Shown piece by piece: positions 38,672 to 53,300 of a DNA stretch of 64,000 nucleotides. The first letter of the stretch is position 1. Each line of letters starts with the position of its first letter. The position numbers were made by a program, and so were the translations under genes. The stretch is from Litoditis marina. Its lineage: Eukaryota > Nematoda > Chromadorea > Rhabditida > Rhabditidae. The stretch is taken from positions 17,669,632 to 17,733,631 of the forward strand of contig OZ038435.1 of the NCBI GenBank assembly GCA_964036275.1. The letters run 5' to 3'. The notes under the pieces are model-generated. The model worked only from the letters and a program-made list of their open reading frames with translations, did no database searches and was not told the DNA's origin.

Positions 38672-41600
38672 TCCAGTCGTTCAATGACTTGTTGCCAGAC
38701 GGGTCTAGTTTTCTCAGTTGAGAATTCCAAATGTATTTCTAGTTGGGTTATTCGAGAACTGGAAAACAGGATAGGGCGGAATTTTCCACTCGTTCAATGA
38801 CTTGTTGCCAGACGGGTCTAGTTTTCTCAGTTGAGAATTCCAAATGTATTTCTAGTTGGGTTATTCGAGAACTGGAAAACAGGATAGGGCGGAATTTTCC
38901 ACTCGTTCAATCACTTGTTGCCAGACGGGTCTAGTTTTCTCAGTTGAGAATTCCAAATGGATTTCTAGTTGGGTTATTCGAGAACTGGAAAACAGAATAG
39001 GGCGGAATTTTCCACTCGTTCAATCACTTGTTGCCAGACGGGTCTAGTTTTCTCAGTTGAGAATTCCAAATGGATTTCTAGTTGGGTTATTCGAGAACTG
39101 GAAAACAGAATAGGGCGGAATTTTCCACTCGTTCAATCACTTGTTGCCAGACGGGTCTAGTTTTCTCAGTTGAGAATTCCAAATGTATTTCTAGTTGGGT
39201 TATTCGAGAACTGGAAAACAGGATAGGGCGGAATTTTCCACTCGTTCAATGACTCGTTGCCAGACGGGTCTAGTTTTCTCAGTTGAGAATTCACAACGGA
39301 TTTCTAGTTGGGTTATTCGAGAACTGGAAAACAGAATAGGGCGGAATTTTCCACTCGTTCAATGACTTGTTGCCAGACGGGTCTAGTTTTCTCAGTTGAG
39401 AATTCCAAATGGATTTCTAGTTGGGTTATTCGAGAACTGGAAAACAGAATAGGGCGGAATTTTCCAGTCGTTCAATGACTTGTTGCCAGACGGGTCTAGT
39501 TTTCTCAGTTGAGAATTCCAAATGGATTTCTAGTTGGGTTATTCGAGAACTGGAAAACAGGATAGGGCGGAATTTTCCACTCGTTCAATGACTTGTTGCC
39601 AGACGGGTCTAGTTTTCTCAGTTGAGAATTCCAAATGTATTTCTAGTTGGGTTATTCGAGAACTGGAAAACAGGATAGGGCGGAATTTTCCACTCGTTCA
39701 ATGACTTGTTGCCAGACGGGTCTAGTTTTCTCAGTTGAGAATTCCAAATGGATTTCTAGTTGGGTTATTCGAGAACTGGAAAACAGAATAGGGCGGAATT
39801 TTCCACTCGTTCAATGACTTGTTGCCAGACGGGTCTAGTTTTCTCAGTTGAGAATTCCAAATGTATTTCTAGTTGGGTTATTCGAGAACTGGAAAACAGG
39901 ATAGGGCGGAATTTTCCAGTCGTTCAATGACTTGTTGCCAGACGGGTCTAGTTTTCTCAGTTGAGAATTCCAAATGGATTTTTAGTTGGGTTATTCGAGA
40001 ACTGGAAAACAGAATAGGGCGGAATTTTCCAGTCGTTCAATGACTTGTTGCCAGACGGGTCTAGTTTTCTCAGTTGAGAATTCCAAATGGATTTCTAGTT
40101 GGGTTATTCGAGAACTGGAAAACAGGATAGGGCGGAATTTTCCAGTCGTTCAATGACTTGTTGCCAGACGGGTCTAGTTTTCTCCGTTGAGAATTCCAAA
40201 TGGATTTCTAGTTGGGTTATTCGAGAACTGGAAAACAGGATAGGGCGGAATTTTCCAGTCGTTCAATGACTTGTTGCCAGACGGGTCTAGTTTTCTCAGT
40301 TGAGAATTCCAAATAGATTTCTAGTTGGGTTATTCGAGAACTGGAAAACAGGATAGGGCGGAATTTTCCAGTCGTTCAATGACTTGTTGCCAGACGGGTC
40401 TAGTTTTCTCAGTTGAGAATTCCAAATGGATTTCTAGTTGGGTTATTCGAGAACTGGAAAACAGGATAGGGCGGAATTTTCCAGTCGTTCAATGACTTGT
40501 TGCCAGACGGGTCTAGTTTTCTCAGTTGAGAATTCCAAATGGCTTTCTAGTTGGGTTATTCGAGAACTGGAAAACAGGATAGGGCGGAATTTTCCAGTCG
40601 TTCAATGACTTGTTGCCAGACGGGTCTAGTTTTCTCAGTTGAGAATTCCAAATGGATTTCTAGTTGGGTTATTCGAGAACTGGAAAACAGGATAGGGCGG
40701 AATTTTCCAGTCGTTCAATGACTTGTTGCCAGACGGGTCTAGCTTTCTCAGTTGAGAATTCCAAATGGATTTCTAGTTGGGTTATTCGAGAACTGGAAAA
40801 CAGGATAGGGCGGAATTTTCCACTCGCTCAATGACTTGTTGCCAGACGGGTCTAGTTTTCTCAGTTGAGAATTCCAAATGTATTTCTAGTTGGGTTATTC
40901 GAGAACTGGAAAACAGGATAGGGCGGAATTTTCCACTCGTTCAATGACTTGTTGCCAGACGGGTCTAGTTTTCTCAGTTGAGAATTCCAAATGGATTTCT
41001 AGTTGGGTTATTCGAGAACTGGAAAACAGAATAGGGCGGAATCTTCCACTCGTTCAATGACTTGTTGCCAGACGGGTCTAGTTTTCTCAGTTGAGAATTC
41101 CAAATGGATTTCTAGTTGGGTTATTCGAGAACTGGAAAACAGAATAGGGCGGAATTTTCCAGTCGTTCAATGACTTGTTGCCAGACGGGTCTAGTTTTCT
41201 CAGTTGAGAATTCCAAATGTATTTCTAGTTGGGTTATTCGAGAACTGGAAAACAGGATAGGGCGGAATTTTCCACTCGTTCAATGACTTGTTGCCAGACG
41301 GGTCTAGTTTTCTCAGTTGAGAATTCCAAATGTATTTCTAGTTGGGTTATTCGAGAACTGGAAAACAGGATAGGGCGGAATTTTCCACTCGTTCAATCAC
41401 TTGTTGCCAGACGGGTCTAGTTTTCTCAGTTGAGAATTCCAAATGGATTTCTAGTTGGGTTATTCGAGAACTGGAAAACAGAATAGGGCGGAATTTTCCA
41501 CTCGTTCAATCACTTGTTGCCAGACGGGTCTAGTTTTCTCAGTTGAGAATTCCAAATGGATTTCTAGTTGGGTTATTCGAGAACTGGAAAACAGAATAGG

Positions 41601-44109
41601 GCGGAATTTTCCACTCGTTCAATCACTTGTTGCCAGACGGGTCTAGTTTTCTCAGTTGAGAATTCCAAATGTATTTCTAGTTGGGTTATTCGAGAACTGG
41701 AAAACAGGATAGGGCGGAATTTTCCACTCGTTCAATGACTCGTTGCCAGACGGGTCTAGTTTTCTCAGTTGAGAATTCACAACGGATTTCTAGTTGGGTT
41801 ATTCGAGAACTGGAAAACAGAATAGGGCGGAATTTTCCACTCGTTCAATGACTTGTTGCCAGACGGGTCTAGTTTTCTCAGTTGAGAATTCCAAATGGAT
41901 TTCTAGTTGGGTTATTCGAGAACTGGAAAACAGGATAGGGCGGAATTTTCCACTCGTTCAATCACTTGTTGCCAGACGGGTCTAGTTTTCTCAGTTGAGA
42001 ATTCCAAATGGATTTCTAGTTGGGTTATTCGAGAACTGGAAAACAGAATAGGGCGGAATTTTCCACTCGTTCAATCACTTGTTGCCAGACGGGTCTAGTT
42101 TTCTCAGTTGAGAATTCCAAATGGATTTCTAGTTGGGTTATTCGAGAACTGGAAAACAGAATAGGGCGGAATTTTCCACTCGTTCAATCACTTGTTGCCA
42201 GACGGGTCTAGTTTTCTCAGTTGAGAATTCCAAATGTATTTCTAGTTGGGTTATTCGAGAACTGGAAAACAGGATAGGGCGGAATTTTCCACTCGTTCAA
42301 TGACTCGTTGCCAGACGGGTCTAGTTTTCTCAGTTGAGAATTCACAACGGATTTCTAGTTGGGTTATTCGAGAACTGGAAAACAGAATAGGGCGGAATTT
42401 TCCACTCGTTCAATGACTTGTTGCCAGACGGGTCTAGTTTTCTCAGTTGAGAATTCCAAATGGATTTCTAGTTGGGTTATTCGAGAACTGGAAAACAGAA
42501 TAGGGCGGAATTTTCCAGTCGTTTAATGACTTGTTGCCAGACGGGTCTAGTTTTCTCAGTTGAGAATTCCAAATGGATTTCTAGTTGGGTTATTCGAGAA
42601 CTGGAAAACAGGATAGGGCGGAATTTTCCACTCGTTCAATCACTTGTTGCCAGACGGGTCTAGTTTTCTCAGTTGAGAATTCCAAATGGATTTCTAGTTG
42701 GGTTATTCGAGAACTGGAAAACAGGATAGGGCGGAATTTTCCACTCGTTCAATGACTTGTTGCCAGACGGGTCTAGTTTTCTCAGTTGAGAATTCCAAAT
42801 GGATTTCTAGTTGGGTTATTCGAGAACTGGAAAACAGGATAGGGCGGAATTTTCCAGTCGTTCAATGACTTGTTGCCAGACGGGTCTAGTTTTCTCAGTT
42901 GAGAATTCCAAATGGATTTCTAGTTGGGTTATTCGAGAACTGGAAAACAGAATAGGGCGGAATTTTCCACTCGTTCAATGACTTGTTGCCAGACGGGTCT
43001 AGTTTTCTCAGTTGAGAATTCCAAATGTATTTCTAGTTGGGTTATTCGAGAACTGGAAAACAGGATAGGGCGGAATTTTCCAGTCGTTCAATGACTTGTT
43101 GCCAGACGGGTCTAGTTTTCTCAGTTGAGAATTCCAAATGGATTTCTAGTTGGGTTATTCGAGAACTGGAAAACAGAATAGGGCGGAATTTTCCAGTCGT
43201 TCAATGACTTGTTGCCAGACGGGTCTAGTTTTCTCAGTTGAGAATTCCAAATGTATTTCTAGTTGGGTTATTCGAGAACTGGAAAACAGGATAGGGCGGA
43301 ATTTTCCACTCGTTCAATGACTTGTTGCCAGACGGGTCTAGTTTTCTCAGTTGAGAATTCCAAATGTAGTTCTAGTTGGGTTATTCGAGAACTGGAAAAC
43401 AGGATAGGGCGGAATTTTCCACTCGTTCAATGACTTGTTGCCAGACGGGTCTAGTTTTCTCAGTTGAGAATTCCAAATGGATTTCTAGTTGGGTTATTCG
43501 AGAACTGGAAAACAGAATAGGGCGGAATTTTCCACTCGTTCAATGACTTGTTGCCAGACGGGTCTAGTTTTCTCATTTGAGAATTCCAAATGTATTTCTA
43601 GTTGGGTTATTCGAGAACTGGAAAACAGGATAGGGCGGAATTTTCCAGTCGTTCAATGACTTGTTGCCAGACGGGTCTAGTTTTCTCAGTTGAGAATTCC
43701 AAATGGATTTCTAGTTGGGTTATTCGAGAACTGGAAAACAGAATAGGGCGGAATTTTCCAGTCGTTCAATGACTTGTTGCCAGACGGGTCTAGTTTTCTC
43801 AGTTGAGAATTCCAAATGTAATTCTAGTTGGGTTATTCGAGAACTGGAAAACAGGATAGGGCGGAATTTTCCAGTCGTTCAATGACTTGTTGCCAGACGG
43901 GTCTAGTTTTCTCAGTTGAGAATTCCAAATGGATTTCTAGTTGGGTTATTCGAGAACTGGGAAACAGAATAGGGCGGAATTTTCCAGTCGTTCAATGACT
44001 TGTTGCCAGACGGGTCTAGTTTTCTCAGTTGAGAATTCCAAATGGATTTCTAGTTGGGTTATTCGAGAACTGGAAAACAGGATAGAGCGGAATTTTTCAC
44101 TCGTTTAAA
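38672..44109 (+). repeat. 113-bp satellite array 2 (about 48 copies)
   Basis: Copy of the right-hand part of array 1. Matching variant units show offsets of 13094, 12529 and then about 12190 bp moving rightward, meaning blocks of 5 and then 3 units differ between the two copies. Marker 'ttcacaacgg' units occur near 39293, 41778 and 42343. It leads straight into the 3' end of A2. Confidence 0.97.
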
Positions 44110-44202
44110 GAGTGTTCCCAGACAGATGTGAGATTAACTTTTCCAGAACACTTTTCTAGAATAAAAAAACACAAACAATAAGAAAGAAATCCATACGTTT
44201 AT

Positions 44203-47147
44203 TCAAAACCACACAGAGAGGATGATTGGAATGGAAAATACAGCAACGATTCCAATGAAGGGGTCTACGTTCGACTCGTGGGGGTTGAACTTCTCCATGA
44301 TTGCATCGAGCTTCGTTGAGCAGTTTCTCGGACTATAAATAAACCAAATACACAAATTAATATTAGGATCGAAATTTCAGCTGTCGAATTGCTAAAAAAA
44401 CTGAAATTTCCCAAATTGTGGTAATACATATAATACCTTAACATCAACATAATGTGTACCCGTTTGTGTTTGGTTATTGCGCACCCATTTTTAGCGTTCA
44501 AACCACAAAAGTCTTCAAACAGAACGTTTTTTTCCAAAATAAAAAGAAAGAGAGAGTTATAGATCTGTCGTGCAAACAAATGTATAGCTCTTTTTTGTTA
44601 CACACTTATTCACAGCATCGTGTTGTCCACTTTTTGCTGAAAACGGTGAAACCGAACAGAACTCATATACTTCCTGGTCCCCCACTTTTTACGAATATGT
44701 TTTATAATGAACAAAGTGAAGTAATGAAGTATTGATAAGTAGTGAGTAATACTATTATTTTCAGAGAGCTCAATGCCGACAATAATAACGAAGTGAAGTT
44801 GAAAAAGTATTCTCACTCGGTGTAATTGGCATCTCTCAAGTTGTAGTAGTATTTTTTGAGGACGGCTTTTATAGCTGAATAATAGGTCTTCATGGTGGCT
44901 TGGCAGTCTTTGTAGAACTTGTGATTGCACTCTAGGAAGGCAGTGTAGGCTCTGTAAAAAGCAAAATTTTCTTCCGGATAGACACTTCATTGTCAGTTTT
45001 TTCGGTGAACCCCAAAAGTAACGGTCAACAACAGTAACGGTCAACAAAAGTAACGGGTTAGTAACAGAGTACAAAAGTAACGGAGTTTCACGAAAGTAAC
45101 AGAGTAAATGTGTTCACCGTTACTCTAGTTGTTTTTTTCGTCAGTTTTTTTTCAGGTATTTTTAGATGCCACCTAGAGTCCGAAAGAAGTGCCTGCAGAC
45201 AGCGCTGTCTCAACAATGCTAGTAATTTCTCACATATGAGGCGAATTTATTCTCCACAAAAATTAATTGAAAATCAAAATAATTCAAAAAATTTATGTAA
45301 GTGAAAATACTACAGAACTGAGTGGAAAGGGAGGTTTTCACCAATGAAGAGGACATTTTTTGATAGTAGGTCAGTTCAAACTCTCGATTTCGAAGAAAAG
45401 CGGGTGATTCAATTTCGAATCCAATAAAATCGCCTAAGTTTGATTTCTCAACCCAGTACTTGACCCAGGAGTATTGCAGAGTTGCTATGAGACATAATGA
45501 ACATGTACAGAAAAAGACTGTCAGATGCAGAATTCGTGCAGAACCCGTCACTGCTCAAAGAGAAGCTAGGCGCAATTACTACGCTGTTGGTCAATTGTAC
45601 AGTCAAGTGAAACATGTTAAACACAGCAGAACTCAGGAACGTGCATTAACAAAGTCTTCATTAGATTGTTTAGAAAAAAAGACGATTATGTGATCCAATC
45701 GCAACGCTCCAGTCCTTCAAACTGCAATACATTTTTGATTGCAGTGTGAAAAACCGTTGACACGAGATTGGTTCGCATAATCGTCCTTCTTCAAGAAACA
45801 TATTTCTAATATCTGCAGATCAGTGTGAGTTGACCATCTACATATTCCTACGCCTGAACCAGTTACGAACCTAACGAAAGCAGCGAAGTGACCATGTTTT
45901 AACCATAGATCCAAGTACGATAGTTCTTCTGTGTTATGAAGATCTCCTACACAGTGCAGCCGACAGCGAATTGCTCTCAAAATTAATTAAAAAAGAACTC
46001 ACTCGCACTGGCGTTGTGACTGTGTGTCGTTAAAATCCCCCATGAGAGTTGTAGTGAGATTTCTGGCTTTCGCATCACAGTCTTTATACAGTTTTTCCAC
46101 AGTCTCCTTGGAGTTGCACATCGTTCGGTTGAGATTGATGATCCATTTGACGCTGGTCTTCGGTACAGGTATCAGAACTTGCGGTTCGGAAAACGCCGTG
46201 TCGCTGAATATTCAATACAGTTCGAACAGGAGGTAAACAACTTTTTCTTCCGTATTTGGTTCTAAATGCAGTCCATTATTCATGAATTTGTACCGAAAAA
46301 CAACGAGATAATGACACAAACACATGCATGGATGACTGCTTTGGAAACAGCGATTTTCCTACGAGTTTCACTTCTCTGAATCAATCAAGGCTATGCGCTG
46401 CGCTGGCAACGAAAGGCAATCGGGTATCAACCCTAGTTGCCTACTCGTGAACAGATAAAAACAAAAAGAACGGTAGGCGGATGGCTTATGTATTATCACT
46501 GTCACTGCAACTGAGAATCAAGACTCGCCGTGATAAAGACTAAGATTATAACAAACTTGGTTACTGCTTTCTTCGCTTCCTTTACTGAACAGTTACAGCC
46601 AACCACCACAAGAAAGAGAACGCTGAATAGAGTGATGTAGAATGCCAAATATAGTAAAAGAGATGGAAAATGAGGCAAAAATGAGAAGGAAGAGAGAGAA
46701 GAGAATAGTAGAAGGCGACAGGGAAAGGCAGGGTTGATAAGAAGAAAAACAAGGCTGAGACAGAGAGGCGAGAGAAACAGAGAGATAGTAATAGTGAAGT
46801 GGAGAGTGTGAGAGATGGAAAAAAGAAAGAGGAACAAACAGAAAAAAATGAGTGAGAAACCGAGGGGAAGAGAAAGACAGGAAGGCAATTGAGAGGGAAA
46901 GATGGGAAGATGAAGATACGAGAGAGAGAAAAGTAGAGAAAGTTGGAGAGAGAAAGAGAGCATAAGAGAGGAAAGAGAGAAAGATGGGAGGGCGGATAAA
47001 AGAAAGACGGGAGGGCAGAAAAAAAGAGACACGGGAAAAAGAGAGAGAAAGAGAGCAAGAGTGAAAAAGGGGAGGGAGAAAATAAAGAGAAAGACGGAGA
47101 GTAAAAGACTGGAGAGAGAGAGGAACCAACCTCAGCTGAACCATCAT
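44203..47147 (-). CDS. Gene A2: duplicate of gene A1, 182 aa
   Basis: Exons 5' to 3': 47147-47131, 46622-46557, 46203-46003, 44951-44817 and 44332-44203, each shifted by 12194 bp from A1. The coding sequence appears identical to A1. The only differences I noticed across the gene region are one A-to-G change in intron 4 (near 44722) and a 4-bp 'agaa' insertion past the stop codon. Same signal peptide, six cysteines, sequons and hydrophobic tail as A1. It is divergently oriented to gene B, with 35-bp array 3 between the two promoters. This is either a very recent duplication or an assembly duplication. Confidence 0.77.
46623..47130 (-). repeat. CT-rich intron 1 of gene A2
   Basis: Copy of the A1 first intron, with the same purine-rich printed strand. 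Long Ser/Leu/Phe-rich frames are composition artefacts. Confidence 0.85.
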
Positions 47148-47319
47148 GACGAGAGCAGAGTAGTGGATTCCAATAATTCATTCCGCCCTATCTCGCCCTT
47201 TTATATGTTTTCAGATTCAGCAATTCTACGTGTGGGGAACTTTGGTAGACCTGTAAACGAATCAAGATGAGCGGCTAACTCCCGTTCTCAAACAGGATGA
47301 ACAGGGAAACCTATTCTTG
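47148..47319 (-). promoter_or_regulatory. Promoter of gene A2
   Basis: Copy of the A1 promoter: TATA box at 47205-47198, E-box-like CACGTA at 47232-47227, and the first antisense 35-bp monomer from about 47284. Confidence 0.65.
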
Positions 47320-50300
47320 TTCTCAAACAGGATGAACTGAGAAACCTATTCTTGTTCTCAAACAGGATGAACTGGGAAACCTATCCTCGTTTTCAAACAG
47401 GATGAACTGGGAAACCTATTCTGGTTTACAAACAGAATGAACTGGGAAACCTATTCTCGTTCTCAAACAGGATGAACTGGGAAACCTATTCTCGTTCTCA
47501 AACAGGATGAACTGGGAAACCTATTCTTGTTCTCAAACAGGATGAACTGGGAAACCTATCCTCGTTCTCAAACAGGATGAACTGGGAAACCTATTCTCGT
47601 TCTCAAACAGGATGAACTGGGAAACCTATTCTCGTTCTCAAACAGGATGAACTGGGAAACCTACTCTTGTTCTCAAACAGGATGAACTGGAAAACCTATT
47701 CTTGTTCTCAAACAGTATGAACTGGGAAACCTACTCTCGTTCTCAAACAGGATGAACTGGGAAACCTATTCTTGTTCTCAAACAGGATGAACTGGGAAAC
47801 CTACTCTTGTTCTCAAACAGGCTGAACTGGGAAACCTATTCTTGTTCTCAAACAGGCTGAACTGGGAAACCTATTCTTGTTCTCAAACAGGATGAACTGG
47901 GAAACCTATTCTCGTTCTCAAACAGAATGAACTGGGAAACCGATTCTTGTTCTCAAACAGGATGAACTGGGAAACCTATTCTTGTTCTCAAACAGGATGA
48001 ACTGGGAAACCTATTCTCGTTCTCAAACAGGATGAACTGAGAAACATATTCTTGTTCTCAAACAGGATGAACTGGGAAACCTATCCTCGTTCTCAAACAG
48101 GATGAACTGGGAAACCTATTCTCGTTCTCAAACAGGATGAACTGGGAAACCTATTCTTGTTCTCAAACAGGATGAATTGGGAAACCTATCCTCGTTCTCA
48201 AACAGGATGAACTGGGAAACCTATTCTCGTTCTCAAACAGGATGAACTGGGAAACCTATTCTCGTTCTCAAACAGGATGAACTGGGAAACCTATTCTCGT
48301 TCTCAAACAGGATGAACTGGGAAACCTATTCTTGTTCTCAAACAGGATGAACTGGGAAACCTATCCTCGTTCTCAAACAGGATGAACTGGGAAACCTATT
48401 CTCGTTCTCAAACAGGATGAACTGGGAAACCTATTCTCGTTCTCAAACAGGATGAACTGGGAAACCTACTCTTGTTCTCAAACAGGATGAACTGGAAAAC
48501 CTATTCTTGTTCTCAAACAGTATGAACTGGGAAACCTACTCTCGTTCTCAAACAGGATGAACTGGGAAACCTATTCTTGTTCTCAAACAGGATGAACTGG
48601 GAAACCTACTCTTGTTCTCAAACAGGCTGAACTGGGAAACCTATTCTTGTTCTCAAACAGGCTGAACTGGGAAACCTATTCTTGTTCTCAAACAGGATGA
48701 ACTGGGAAACCTATTCTCGTTCTCAAACAGAATGAACTGGGAAACCGATTCTTGTTCTCAAACAGGATGAACTGGGAAACCTATTCTTGTTCTCAAACAG
48801 GATGAACTGGGAAACCTATTCTCGTTCTCAAACAGGATGAACTGAGAAACATATTCTTGTTCTCAAACAGGATGAACTGGGAAACCTATCCTCGTTCTCA
48901 AACAGGATGAACTGGGAAACCTATTCTCATTCTCAAACAGGATGAACTGGGAAGCCTATTCTTGTTCTCAAACAGGATGAACTGGAAAACCTATTCTTGT
49001 TCTCAAACAGGATGAACTGGGAAACCTATTCTTGTTCTCAAACAGGATGAACTGGGAAACCTATTCTTGTTCTCAAACAGGCTGAACTGGGAAACCTATT
49101 CTTGTTCTCAAACAGGATGAACTGGGAAACCTATTCTCGCTCTCAAACAGAATGAACTGGGAAACCGATTCCAGGATGAACTGGGAAACCCATTCTTGTT
49201 CTCAAACAGGATGAACTGGGAAACCTATTCTCGTTCTCGAACAGGATGAACTGGGAAACCTATTCTCGTTTTCAAACACAGTGAACTGGGAAACCTATTC
49301 TTGTTCTCAAACAGGATCAACTGGGAAACCTATTCTCGTTTTCAAACAGGATGAACTGGGAAACCTATTCTCATTGTCAAACAGGATGAACTGGGAAACC
49401 TACTCTTGTTCTCAAACAGGATGAACTGGAAAACCTATTCTTGTTCTCAAACAGGATGAACTGGGAAACCTATTCTCGTTCTCAAACAGGATGAAAAAAC
49501 CTATTCTCGTTCTCAAACAGGATGAACTGGGAAACCTATTCTTGTTCTCAAACAGGATGAACTGGGAAACCTATTCTTGTTCTCAAACAGGATGAACTGG
49601 GAATCCTATCCTTGTTCTCAAACAGGATGAACTGAGAAACCTATTCTCGTTCTCAAACAGGATGAACTGGGAAACCTATTCTCGTTCTCAAACAGGATGA
49701 ACTGGGAAACCTATTCTTGTTCTCAAACAGGATGAACTGGGAAACCTATTCTTGTTCTCAAACAGGATGAACTGGGAAACCTATTCTCGTTCTCAAACAG
49801 GATGAACTGTGGAACCTATTCTTGTTCTTAAACAGGATGAACTGGGAAAACTATTCTCGTTCTCAAACAGGATGAACTGGGAAACCTATTCTCGTTCTCA
49901 AACAGGATGAACTGGAAAACCTATTCTTGTTCTCAAACAGGATGAACTGGAAAACCTATTCTCGTTCTAAAACAGGATCAACTGGGAAACCTATTCTCGT
50001 TCTCAAACAGGATGAACTGGGAAACCTATTCTCGTTCTCAAACAGGATGAACTGGGAAACCTATTCTCGTTCTCAAACAGGATGAACTGGGAAACCTATT
50101 CTTGTTCTCAAACAGGATGAATTGGGAAACCTATCCTCGTTCTCAAACAGGATGAACTGGGAAACCTATTCTCGTTCTCAAACAGGATGAACTGGGAAAC
50201 CTATTCTCGTTCTCAAACAGGATGAACTGGGAAACCTATTCTCGTTCTCAAACAGGATGAACTGGGAAACCTATTCTCGTTCTCAAACAGGATGAACTGG

Positions 50301-53300
50301 GAAACCTATTCTTGTTCTCAAACAGGATGAACTGGGAAACCTATCCTCGTTCTCAAACAGGATGAACTGGGAAACCTATCCTCGTTCTCAAACAGGATGA
50401 ACTGGGAAACCTATTCTCGTTCTCAAACAGGATGAACTGGGAAACCTATTCTTGTTCTCAAACAGGATGAATTGGGAAACCTATCCTCGTTCTCAAACAG
50501 GATGAACTGGGAAACCTATTCTCGTTCTCAAACAGGATGAACTGGGAAACCTATTCTCGTTCTCAAACAGGATGAACTGGGAAACCTATTCTCGTTCTCA
50601 AACAGGATGAACTGGGAAACCTATTCTTGTTCTCAAACAGGATGAACTGGGAAACCTATCCTCGTTCTCAAACAGGATGAACTGGGAAACCTATTCTCGT
50701 TCTCAAACAGGATGAACTGGGAAACCTATTCTCGTTCTCAAACAGGATGAACTGGGAAACCTACTCTTGTTCTCAAACAGGATGAACTGGAAAACCTATT
50801 CTTGTTCTCAAACAGTATGAACTGGGAAACCTACTCTCGTTCTCAAACAGGATGAACTGGGAAACCTATTCTTGTTCTCAAACAGGATGAACTGGGAAAC
50901 CTACTCTTGTTCTCAAACAGGCTGAACTGGGAAACCTATTCTTGTTCTCAAACAGGCTGAACTGGGAAACCTATTCTTGTTCTCAAACAGGATGAACTGG
51001 GAAACCTATTCTCGTTCTCAAACAGAATGAACTGGGAAACCGATTCTTGTTCTCAAACAGGATGAACTGGGAAACCTATTCTTGTTCTCAAACAGGATGA
51101 ACTGGGAAACCTATTCTCGTTCTCAAACAGGATGAACTGAGAAACATATTCTTGTTCTCAAACAGGATGAACTGGGAAACCTATCCTCGTTCTCAAACAG
51201 GATGAACTGGGAAACCTATTCTCATTCTCAAACAGGATGAACTGGGAAGCCTATTCTTGTTCTCAAACAGGATGAACTGGAAAACCTATTCTTGTTCTCA
51301 AACAGGATGAACTGGGAAACCTATTCTTGTTCTCAAACAGGATGAACTGGGAAACCTATTCTTGTTCTCAAACAGGCTGAACTGGGAAACCTATTCTTGT
51401 TCTCAAACAGGATGAACTGGGAAACCTATTCTCGCTCTCAAACAGAATGAACTGGGAAACCGATTCCAGGATGAACTGGGAAACCCATTCTTGTTCTCAA
51501 ACAGGATGAACTGGGAAACCTATTCTCGTTCTCGAACAGGATGAACTGGGAAACCTATTCTCGTTTTCAAACAGAGTGAACTGGGAAACCTATTCTTGTT
51601 CTCAAACAGGATCAACTGGGAAACCTATTCTCGTTTTCAAACAGGATGAACTGGGAAACCTATTCTCATTGTCAAACAGGATGAACTGGGAAACCTACTC
51701 TTGTTCTCAAACAGGATGAACAGGAAAACCTATTCTTGTTCTCAAACAGGATGAACTGGGAAACCTATTCTCGTTCTCAAACAGGATGAAAAAACCTATT
51801 CTCGTTCTCAAACAGGATGAACTGGGAAACCTATTCTTGTTCTCAAACAGGATGAACTGGGAAACCTATTCTTGTTCTCAAACAGGATGAACTGGAAATC
51901 CTATCCTTGTTCTCAAACAGGATGAACTGAGAAACCTATTCTCGTTCTCAAACAGGATGAACTGGGAAACCTATTCTCGTTCTCAAACAGGATGAACTGG
52001 GAAACCTATTCTTGTTCTCAAACAGGATGAACTGGGAAACCTATTCTTGTTCTCAAACAGGATGAACTGGGAAACCTATTCTCGTTCTCAAACAGGATGA
52101 ACTGTGGAACCTATTCTTGTTCTTAAACAGGATGAACTGGGAAACCTATTCTCGTTCTCAAACAGGATGAACTGGGAAACCTATTCTCGTTCTCAAACAG
52201 GATGAACTGGAAAACCTATTCTTGTTCTCAAACAGGATGAACTGGAAAACCTATTCTCGTTCTAAAACAGGATGAACTGAGAAACCTATTCTCGTTCTCA
52301 AACAGGATGAACTGGGAAAACTATTCTCGTTCTCAAACAGGATGAACTGGGAAACCTATTCTCGTTCTCAAACAGGATGAACTGGGAAACCTATTCTTGT
52401 TCTCAAACAGGATGAATTGGGAAACCTATCCTCGTTCTCAAACAGGATGAACTGGGAAACCTATTCTCGTTCTCAAACAGGATGAACTGGGAAACCTATT
52501 CTCGTTCTCAAACAGGATGAACTGGGAAACCTATTCTCGTTCTCAAACAGGATGAACTGGGAAACCTATTCTCGTTCTCAAACAGGATGAACTGGGAAAC
52601 CTATTCTTGTTCTCAAACAGGATGAACTGGGAAACCTATCCTCGTTCTCAAACAGGATGAACTGGGAAACCTATTCTCGTTCTCAAACAGGATGAACTGG
52701 GAAACCTATTCTTGTTCTCAAACAGGATGAACTGGGAAACCTATTCTTGTTCTCAAACAGGATGAACTGGGAAACCTATTCTCGTTCTCAAACAGGATGA
52801 ACTGTGGAACCTATTCTTGTTCTTAAACAGGATGAACTGGGAAACCTATTCTCGCTCTCAAACAGGATGAACTGGGAAACCTATTCTCGTTCTCAAACAG
52901 GATGAACTGGAAAACCTATTCTTGTTCTCAAACAGGATGAACTGGAAAACCTATTCTCGTTCTAAAACAGGATGAACTGGGAAACCTATTCTCGTTCTCA
53001 AACAGGATGAACTGGGAAACCTATTCTCGTTCTCAAACAGGATGAACTGGGAAACCTATTCTCGTTCTCAAACAGGATGAACTGGGAAACCTATTCTTGT
53101 TCTCAAACAGGATGAATTGGGAAACCTATCCTCGTTCTCAAACAGGATGAACTGGGAAACCTATTCTCGTTCTCAAACAGGATAAACTGGGAAACCTATT
53201 CTCGTTCTCAAACAGGATGAACTGGGAAACCTATTCTCGTTCTCAAACAGGATGAACTGGGAAACCTATTCTCGTTCTCAAACAGGATGAACTGGGAAAC

